From Hymenopellis radicata (taxonomy: Eukaryota; Basidiomycota; Agaricomycetes; Agaricales; Physalacriaceae): a stretch of DNA of 64,000 nt. Position 1 is the first letter of the stretch; each line of letters begins with the position of its first letter. The notes under the pieces are model-generated. The model did no database searches and had not been told where the DNA came from. It was given only the letters and a program-made list of their open reading frames with translations. The translations under genes were made by a program, and so were the position numbers. The stretch spans positions 1-64,000 of the forward strand of contig JADNRX010000213.1 of NCBI GenBank assembly GCA_015501595.1, in the 5' to 3' direction. This document shows positions 56,027 to 64,000 of this stretch, one piece after another.

Positions 56027-59000
56027 TCATAGCACCAGGAATGCAACTTGAAAACGTCGATCAACAGTCTCGTCATCGTAACGGAATATGGACTTACGAT
56101 GACCTCCAACAACAGGCCTTGCCCTAAAGCCATTCGGGCTGCCATTGGTAGTTTCGTACCAGTCGCCGAATGGTTGGGAGCTCAGACCGTCTGAAGCCCA
56201 GGATTTTACAGCAGATATGAAGATATCGCGAGCCTCATTGTCAGTCATGATAGCCGCAGTCCAGATTTCCCAATCTACATGCAGTCAGCACAAAGTCGAA
56301 ATTGTTCTCAAACCAAAATCATTCACCAGATTTCGTGTACGTATGCCTCACGGAGGATGGGTTTGACTTCTAGTAGCAATAGAATACGCGTAGACTTACC
56401 TTGTGTCTAGCGGCACACCGAATGGCTCTAACAACTCGCTTCAGTCCTCCGTAAAACATGAGAAAGTCTAGACACACCTTTGACGGTCTTATACCATGCC
56501 GTTTCTAACGAGGTTGAGTAAGAACGCCACAACATAGATGAGCCACGCACGCATCTCGTAGACGGAGGCAGGGAAAAGATTCAATCCGAGCAATTTATCG
56601 GCGTAGAGGTTGTAAGAGAGTCCCCAACTGAAGATGAGGTGAATTAAAGTATCATGAGCGTTCACAGAAACGTGCGCACCTGCTCGAGCTACCGTACTAG
56701 GGGAGAGAGTTCAGTACAGTTAGAAATCATTGCCTAACTTGTTACTCACAGCTAGAGTCAAGTGGTCGCCACTATCAGAGGCTGAAAGCGTCTGCCACTG
56801 TGTCACGTAGTCCGCTGCAATCGCCTGAAAAACACGTCAGGTTCAATACAACGACAACAATGTGAAACGTACACTGTAGTTATTGCTTTTAGCGGTATCC
56901 CCAAGAATCGAGGCTATCTCTGCCATAGCCTTGATTCCAATGATACCTTTGATGGCGAGATTAGTCTGATTGGCCAACGGTCCCGCGAAATCATCAGTGC
57001 TGATTTGGTTAGCAGGAATAAGAGAGTCAGTGATGAGGAATTGCGTCCATTGATCGAGGAGGTCCGACTGAAATGCTCAAGGTTAGGAATTTGTTAGGGA
57101 ACATCAAACACAATGATACGTACGTATGCGCTGAGATGAGAGTTGTCATTTGTTCGTTGTGCGTAACTCAGAGCCATGATGATCATGTTTCCGCTCTCTA
57201 TAGGCGCGTGTCAACTAAATTCACTCAACGTAGAACCGACGAACCTTCCACCGGCATCGCCTCGTCTCCGCCATCGTTATGACCAATGGCTTGAGGATAT
57301 TGCGCACCTGGTGGCACTGGATTAATCTACCATACGGTCAAAGCTTCAAGGCTTACCGAGATCGTGTACACTCCATGCATTCGGGTACTGGCCGGAGGCT
57401 TGATATCGGAACAGACCTTCCAAAAGATATTTTCCGAGAGCCGGGTTCGTGTAAAGTAACACGGGCCAAGCAGGGAATATCACGTCCACCGTATTCGTGT
57501 TCTGCGTAAGCTTAGTACATCGAGCATGTTATCGGGACACGCATCTTACACCGTCACTAGAGATTTCTGTGGATGGTCTTGATAAGCAAAATCCGTTTGA
57601 GGATAGAATCACTAGTACCCTTCATGAATAGGATCACATCATCTGTATTCCAGCTTCCGTCGCCGTTTTTAGAGATCGTGAGCTCTGTCGCACCCAAGGC
57701 CTGTCGTACAGACAATGCCACAATTCCCGCGTAGTCTGACGAGATGGCAGCGGCGTCGCTCTGGAGTTGCCGATCAAAAGCATTAGCAGCGACAAGAGCA
57801 CCATCATACGCTGCATAGTTCGATAAGAAGTCGTCAATCTGGTGTGTACATGCGTCAGCGTCAATCATGACTGGAAGGAGAGGATGTAGTACAAACCAGG
57901 GTGGCAGGACTGGAGAACTTGCTCCAGAAAAATAGGCTCCGATCTTGTCGTCCGTTGTTTTCGACTATGTAGCTGATGGCAGGATCACGTATATGACCGA
58001 TAGCGAACACGACAGGCGCGCCAGTCGCAGCAGTAACGGAGCCGAGGTCTCGAGACAGCGCGAATACTGGCCAGTTGTTGCTAATGGCGCGGAACGACGT
58101 GTCTTGGGTGTTCGCAAGCGAGCCACTGTTGATGAACTGAGCGCGGACAGCAACATCTGCTCCTGTCTGGTAGGTCGTACTCGCCGTCTGAGATGTTACG
58201 TGTCATAGAGGATAGCTCAAACAAGCGTTGAGGACTTACATTGAGAACAGCATAATATGCGGCGCCATCTGGATGGTGTATGAGGATTCAAGACTACTTA
58301 TTCACCGAGAGACCCACATTGCGTATGGTCATTGACCTCCGAGAAAACGCTAGGATTTGACAGCTGACCTGGTGGGTAAGGACGTTTCCCGAAGTAGTAG
58401 ACCAATTGACGACTAGGCCAGTGTCACCAGAAACCCATTCTGCGCTGATGTCCGAATAGACTTGGACCGAGTGGGATGCACCATCATTCGAAGCAGCTGA
58501 CACCGCCATATATGAAAACGGGATTGATTGTTTGACGAGATCATTAGCCTGCGGCGATAAGCATTTGATTGTACGAAAAACAGTGATACTAATAGAGTTA
58601 CCTCGACAGGGCTCAGGAAAGAAACTGTCAGGTCGATTGGTCCGGCTGTCAGTTTGAAGTTGCTCTGCGTTGCGGTAAACTGTTTGGAAGAATAAGCACA
58701 CGTTATCGTCGACACCAACTCGTCAACTCCACCTCAAAGTCGGTCTGGACGGCCTTCTGGAACGAAGCACCTGAAACAGATGGTGCGCCCAAGAAGCTAT
58801 ATGCGACTCCGTCGACTTTAACGAAGCCTGCCCATCCTAGAATCTGTTACTCGAGCACGGATTAATACATACTCAACTTTGTGAGTATACATACAGAACC
58901 AGTCCAGAAAGTCGGCCATGCGTCGTTCAGTGCGACACCAGATCCCTGGGGTAGCCATGCAGAGAGGTATGGAGTGCGCACTGCAAGAGGAATCGAAGGT

Positions 59001-59077
59001 GGATTGAAGGGCGTCGCGGTCCAAGCCAGAGCGTGGACATAGCTGGCCAAGATAGAAACGCAAATAAGTCTGAGCAT
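56027..59077 (-). CDS. secreted GtaA-like glutaminase (DUF5127/DUF4965/DUF1793)
   Basis: Start at 59077 with a signal peptide (MLRLICVSILASYVHALA). Next the family opening PLAVRTPYLSAWLPQG...LNDAWPTFWTGS, joined by a GTATGT...AACAG intron to ILGWAGFVKVDGVAYSFLGAP, then FTATQSNFKLTAGPIDLTVSFLSPVE, IPFSYMAVSAASNDG, VSGDTGLVVNW, SSDYAGIVALSVRQALGATELTISK and the end GLSSQPFGDWYETTNGSPNG with RARPVVGGH, stop 56027. This is the fungal extracellular glutaminase family (Aspergillus GtaA), which converts glutamine to glutamate outside the cell; activity is inferred from family only. Many short introns. A TTTATAAA lies just upstream (59,113-59,120 on the minus strand). A paralogue lies at 61,515 on the other strand, with a GH18 gene between. 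Confidence 0.88.
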
Positions 59078-59277
59078 CGTGCGCAGATTGATTCGTCTGA
59101 AACTGCATCTAGTTTATAAAGGACGATGCAGGCGGTGATATCATGGCCGCCAGAGTATTCTGATCGCGTTTAACAGAACTGCACATGCACCTCTCGTGTA
59201 TGAAGAGGTCAGGAGGTAAGGCAGAGGGTAAAAAAAGGTCAGAGGACATGCGTTGCTGGTTCACATGTTAATGTAGC

Positions 59278-59341
59278 TCGTGCGGTCTTCATAACGATTC
59301 GTGCGGTCTTCAATGACGATTCGTGCGATCTTCGTGACGAA
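59278..59341. repeat. three tandem 21-22-bp units
   Basis: Units built on TCGTGCGGTCTTCA.A.CGAT run head to tail between the glutaminase gene and the third GH18 gene; the third unit has two changes. Possibly regulatory, possibly a simple repeat. Confidence 0.6.
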
Positions 59342-59488
59342 GGAAGGCACAGGGAGGCAATCGTAATTGCCATCGAGCGCGACGGCCTGATACAAGTCCA
59401 AAAAATGCTGCGCTACACTTGCTGTCGGAAGAGAAGGGGGATATGACGTAACGCGCTGCTTGGACTTGTTTGCCTGCACCCTTGTGGT

Positions 59489-59546
59489 ATAAAAGTCGTG
59501 CGGCCATGGTGGTCGCCATTTCTCTTTTTCTTCTTTACCCTGGTGG
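59489..59546 (+). promoter_or_regulatory. TATA box and CCCTGGTGG site of GH18 gene C
   Basis: TATAAAAG at 59489-59496, 92 bp before the Met at 59588, is well placed for a TATA box. CCCTGGTGG at 59538-59546, in the probable leader, is the same 9-mer repeated five times at GH18 gene A. Confidence 0.5.
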
Positions 59547-59587
59547 TACATTCATATTCTGATTCCATCTCTTCCAACAAGTCTACT

Positions 59588-61161
59588 ATGCCTTTTCAAT
59601 CGCTCTATGCCCTTTCTTTGACAGCCTATGTTGCTCTTGCCGCGCCAGTCGCAGACTCGTCATCCTCCTCTCAGTCAACCGCCTCGCCTTTCCCCAATTC
59701 CTCGCTCGCAAGCATGCCTACTTCCAGCACGTCTAGTGCGCCAGTCGCAGACTCGTCATCATCATCCTCTCCGACAACCGTCTCGCTTTTCGCCAATTCC
59801 TCGCTCGCAAGCATGCCGACTTCCAGCACGTCTAGTGCGCCTGTAGTCACGGCCGCCTATGGAGACGAAGCTGTATTTGCCTACCCCTCCCAAGCTTCGA
59901 CATCGTCTGTGTCTCCTGAAGACCCTTCTTCCAATAAATCCACGCCGCTCGTCATGGCGTACTATCCTGATTGGATCGGCATTCCTCCTGAAAAAATTAA
60001 CTTCGCTCTGTTCGACTGGATCGATTACGCCTTTGCAATCCCTAATGAAGACTACCAGTTAACATGGGATGATCCAACTAGCGCGCCTGATTTGCTCGAG
60101 CGTCTCGTCGCTGTTGCACACGCCAATGGGAAGAAAGCGAAACTCAGTATCGGTGGTTGGACTGGTAGCCAGTTCGTTGTCTCCCTTTCGTGTTCATATG
60201 CTTTCTTAAATTGTGAATTTAGGCACTTCTCTGATGCAGTTGCGACAGACGAGACCAGGCAGACCTTTGTCACCAATATCCTCGAAATTTATAAGCAGTA
60301 CAACTTGGATGGCATCGATATCGACTGGGAGTATCCCGGGATTCATGGACAGTCTGGGAATCGAGTTTCTCACACTGATGCGGCCAACTTTCTTCTCTTT
60401 CTGCAGTTGCTTCGCACAGATCTTCCTGCCGATGCTATTATCACTGCTGCTACTCAACCCGCTCCTTTCGCTGATAAAGATGGACAGCCGATGCAGAACG
60501 TATCCCAATACGCGCGCGTCCTCGACTGGATTATGATAATGAACTACGACGTTTGGTCTTGTGGGTCCTGTTTCTTGTCCTTGAGCCGATTCTGATCAGA
60601 TTCTATCTAGCTTCGTCCACCCCGGGACCCAATGCTCCGTTCTACGACAGGTGTCACAACTCGTCTCAGCCCGAAGCCAACGCTGTCGCGGCGTACAATG
60701 CCTGGAGCACTGCTGGATTCCCTGCCTCTCAGATGGTGCTTGGTCTACCCTCATATGGATACATCTCGAAGTCCAATGCCTCAAAACTGCGCTCGCGCTT
60801 CCTCCCACGTCAAGTTTCCGGTGGTACTTCTCTCCTCTCAGACGAAGGACAGCCTGAAGGACAGATTCAATTTCGTAGCCTTGTCGCCCAAAGTGCTCTC
60901 GTTCGTAACACAACTGGCGAAAAGACAACATTTGTTGCGGGGAACGGTTTCATTCGGGATTGGGATGAGTGCTCCAGTACGCCTTTCTTGCGCTCGCCGG
61001 AAGCTGGACAGGTTGTCTCTTACGATGACACGGAGTCACTTGCTATGAAGGCGTCGTTTGCCAAGGCGGCTGGGATGTTGGGTGTCAATGTGTGGGATGT
61101 TCACGGTGATACGGATGCCTCTGATTTGGTGAAAGCTATTAGAAGAGCAGTGGCGTTGTAA
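59588..61161 (+). CDS. secreted GH18 chitinase-like protein C, intact
   Basis: Three exons: 59588-60171, 60223-60560 and 60611-61161 (1473 nt, 490 residues). A signal peptide (MPFQSLYALSLTAYVALAAP) is followed by two near-identical Ser/Thr-rich repeats of 32-33 residues (APVADSSSSS...NSSLASMPTSSTSS), probably an O-glycosylated stalk. The GH18 barrel starts VMAYYPDWIGIPPEKINFALFDW, carries SIGGWTGSQHFSDAV across the first intron, the catalytic DGIDIDWEYPG, DWIMIMNYDVW, and ends GMLGVNVWDVHGDTDASDLVKAI. It probably cleaves chitin or GlcNAc-containing polymers outside the cell or at the wall. The loop that holds about 100 acidic residues in copies A and B is here only a short segment (FLPRQVSGGTSLLSDEGQPE). 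No chitin-binding module is seen. Intron positions match those of copies A and B. Confidence 0.92.
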
Positions 61162-61514
61162 GCGAGTCGGGAACTGGTAAACGTAGATGGAAATCGTCAC
61201 TTAATGAACAAGCATATCCGAGTAGACCACTGGTGGTAGTTGGCGTGTAGGGATTCTGGATTTTGTTCGGGATGTCCCGTTTTGCCTGGCAACTCTCTCC
61301 CAACAAACGTCCGAACCACACTTGTCTTATAGTGTCACTGCTTTCGAAATGTTAGAGATTTCTGGACACCCAGCTGGGAACGGGTATTTATCCTTGACAA
61401 CGCTACCGCTGAGCGCTGAGCCTGTGGATTCCATCTGTTTCATCAATTGGATCAGCATAAGTACAGATTCGTTGGCACCATGGCCCTATTTTCCGTCTTT
61501 CCTCTTCTCCGACT
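61162..61514. other. intergenic, no gene seen
   Basis: About 350 bp holding the end of GH18 gene C and presumably the promoter of the next glutaminase gene. Confidence 0.5.
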
Positions 61515-64000
61515 ATGTTCTGTTTTGCAGCGTGCTGCTTTCTTTTTCTTTTCTCTGCCGCTCTCGGCGACGTCGTTTCATCTCCGTTCATTCCTCCATC
61601 ACAACCCTTGGCGGTTCGTTCTCCATATCTCTCAACTTGGCTAGGGCAAAGCAGCGGGGGAACAGCTCTCAACGATGCTTGGGCACAGTTCTGGGCTGGT
61701 CGGGTTCGTCATGCGCATTCTTGGAGAAATCGAGACTAAGTCACAATTCAGATTACTGCATGGGCTGGATTCGTTCGCGTCGACGATGTCCCTTACAGCT
61801 TCATGGGAGATCCTGCCATTGAGCCCACTTTCACGAAGGCTACGCAGCTCAGTGTGAAGGTGACATCCAGCGACGCGTCCGATATGTGTTTCTTACTGTA
61901 TTCCTAGTTCACGGCCACCAGACGGAATTCGTTATGTCCGCAGGAGCCGTTGATCTTACTATAAGCTTTTTGAGCCCAGTAGAGGTACGTAGAACGTGTT
62001 CTACCTTTCATCATCTGACGAAACACCAGCCTAATGATTTGTCGAAACATTCTTTTCCGTTCTCTTACATGGCACTCTCAGCCGCATCTTCAGATGGGAG
62101 CTCGCACAGCGTGTCAGTTTACACTGATATCAGTGGCGAGTGGGTGTCTGGTGATAGCGCACTCGCAATCAACTGGACAACGTCAACGGAAGGCGCCATC
62201 ACCCATCAAATCCAGCTTCAGGAACCTGCGGTCTTCGGTGAAATCAGTGATCAGACTCAATGTAAATCACTTTTTAAGATGCCGATGATGCGACTAACAT
62301 CTTTACTAACAGATGGGTCTATGTACTATGCTACTTCTTCTGTAGACGGCCTGACTTACCAAACTGGCCCCGATGTCGACGTTCGCGCGCAGTTCGTCAC
62401 TACCGGAACTCTGAACAACACGCAGGATACGAACTACCGCGCAATCCAGGATAACTGGCCTGTCTTCGCATTTGCCCACAATCTTGGTGATGTAAAGACG
62501 GCTACTGATCCCGTCGTTGTGGCGATAGGACATGTCCGAGATCCCGTTATTCAATACATTCGGGCTGCAGGCGAGATGCAAGAACGCAGTCTTTACTTTT
62601 TTAGTGAATTTTCCTCGGTTTCCGATGCCGTGCGTGGTTTCCAGCGTTCAGGCTTATTCCTGGTATTGATTAATGGATCTAGATACCCTCGTTTTTATCA
62701 GACTACGGTGATGCACTTAATCGTGCCAGTACTTTGGATTCGCAGGTGGAGAATGACGCGTCCGCAATTTCCGCCGATTATGCTGGCCTTGTTGCACTTT
62801 CCATTCGGCAAGCTTTTGGTGCTACTGAGATCACACTTCCCAAAAGCACGGATGGTACATGGAATACCAGCGATATCCTCGTGTTCATGAAAGGTTGGTT
62901 ATGCAACTGCGCTTTGCTGCATAGAATGACCATCCCTGTACTATAGAAATATCCAGTGATGGCGTACGTGCAATCAGTCCATTCCTCTCCTATCAACTCT
63001 GACCAATGAACAGAACATGAATACGGTCGATGTCATCTTCCCAGCATGGCCTCTCTATCTGTACACGAACCCAGATATCGGCCGGTATCTTCTTGACGCC
63101 CTTTTCGAATACCAGGCCACCGGACAATACCCGAATGCCTACAGCATACACGACATGGTATGAGTATACTATCTACGTTAGAAGCTGTGCAACTGACCGA
63201 CCCCATCAGGTGCTCATTATCCTAACGCCACAGGCCATAATGACGGTAAAGACGAGGCCATGCCAGTTGAAGGTCAGTTTTAGGCAACTGTATACCTTGT
63301 TGTCTCTCATGAGTCGTCTAGAAAGTGGAAACATGTTGATCATGGCTCTGAGCTACGCCCAGAAAACAGGAGACACAGCGCAGTTGACGAAATACGTTTG
63401 TTTTTCGCCTTAGCTCAACTACCTCTCTATTGACGGGACTTTCAGTATGACCTCCTTGATCAATGGACACAGTTCTTGATCACAGACGCTCTGATTCCTG
63501 CTCACCAACTCAGCACGGACGACTTTGCGGGCACTCTCGAAAACCAGACAAACCTCGCTATCAAGGGTATCATTGGTATCAAGGCCATGTCTGTTATAGC
63601 TGAGACTTTGGGTGATGACTCGAGAAGTAACAACTACAGTGTTCGTTTTCGTTTCTTGGCATTTTCAAGCATTGGACTCATCTTCCTGGCAGTCTATCGC
63701 CTCGTCATATGTCGAACAATGGCAGGATCTTGCCATATCATCCGACAAGACCCATTTGACGCTCAATGTACGTTCTACTTTTGATTGAAATTTGAGTTCC
63801 GTGCTGATTCCGCTCTAGTACGGTAACGATTCAAGGCACGGAAACGACGTGGTAATTGTCGTCTTCAACCTGTGTTAACGTCCTTTTCATAGCTGGGGTT
63901 TGACCTACAATCTTTTCTCTGACAAGTTGCTCAATCTGAGCCTCTTCCCGGAAGAGATTTACACCATGCGTAAGCTCAGGTTCGTGGTCCTTCGAATACC
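61515..64000 (+). CDS. second GtaA-like glutaminase, partial, with one frame break
   Basis: Start at 61515 with signal peptide MFCFAACCFLFLFSAALGDV, then PPSQPLAVRSPYLSTWLGQ, LNDAWAQFWAGR joined to ITAWAGFVRVDDVPYSFMGDPAIEPTF, EFVMSAGAVDLTISFLSPVE, PFSYMALSAASSDGSSHSVSVYTDISGEWVSGD, NYRAIQDNWPVFAFAHNLGDV, SADYAGLVALSIRQAFGATE, FPAWPLYLYTNPDIGRYLLDALFEY, NMLIMALSYAQKTGDT and NQTNLAIKGIIGIKAMSVIAE. The gene runs off the window end at SLFPEEIYTM. It is a paralogue of 56,027-59,077, in opposite orientation. After the acceptor at 61,907-61,908 one base appears missing (ACCAGACGG, where the paralogue supports an extra base before CAG), breaking the frame between FTAT and EFVMSAG. An alternative donor (GTGTGA near 61,851) could bypass it at the cost of a few residues. 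Confidence 0.83.

Overview
The window is nuclear DNA of a filamentous fungus, most likely a mushroom-forming basidiomycete. Nearly every gene is split by many short introns (about 45-60 bp, GT...AG). The gene content also fits: GCN1, cytosolic PheRS beta, GlnRS, DPH6, a GPH-type sucrose transporter, GH18 chitinase-like proteins, GtaA-like glutaminases and a Ty3/gypsy chromovirus. I found no tRNA, rRNA or CRISPR array. All exon structures were worked out by eye from splice signals and reading frame.

Layout: 1-757 is the 3' end of a gene with possible WD40/UIM-like features. 1624-7748 is a chromodomain Ty3/gypsy element on the minus strand, with two apparently identical 289-bp LTRs and a TAAGT target duplication. 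7771-13205 holds a C2H2 zinc-finger gene and a secreted GH18 gene with very acidic low-complexity segments. 14.9-19 kb has a proline-rich protein and a WTAP/Mum2-like coiled-coil protein. 20.1-44.3 kb is a dense conserved core: STEEP1 homologue, ankyrin protein, sucrose-type transporter, DPH6, PheRS beta, a small coiled-coil gene, polyol dehydrogenase, gluconokinase, GCN1, an MBIP-like protein and an RPR2-like RNase P subunit. 45,687-50,606 is an inverted, 5'-truncated second copy of the zinc-finger/GH18 block. 51.1-55.8 kb holds GlnRS and a PAF-acetylhydrolase-like lipase. 56.0-64.0 kb is a secreted-enzyme cluster: two GtaA-like glutaminases flanking a third, intact GH18 gene.

The main unusual signals are: (i) the zinc-finger/GH18 block duplicated in inverted orientation about 33 kb apart, with both GH18 copies damaged at different places; (ii) five exact copies of CCCTGGTGG in 167 bp at the start of one GH18 gene, with one more in the leader of the unduplicated GH18 gene; (iii) a long acidic insertion inside the GH18 domain; (iv) single-base frame breaks, often next to homopolymers, in genes that otherwise look functional, so either recent decay or assembly error. 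Several genes act in translation or tRNA biology (GCN1, PheRS, GlnRS, DPH6, RPR2), but I treat their proximity as coincidence.
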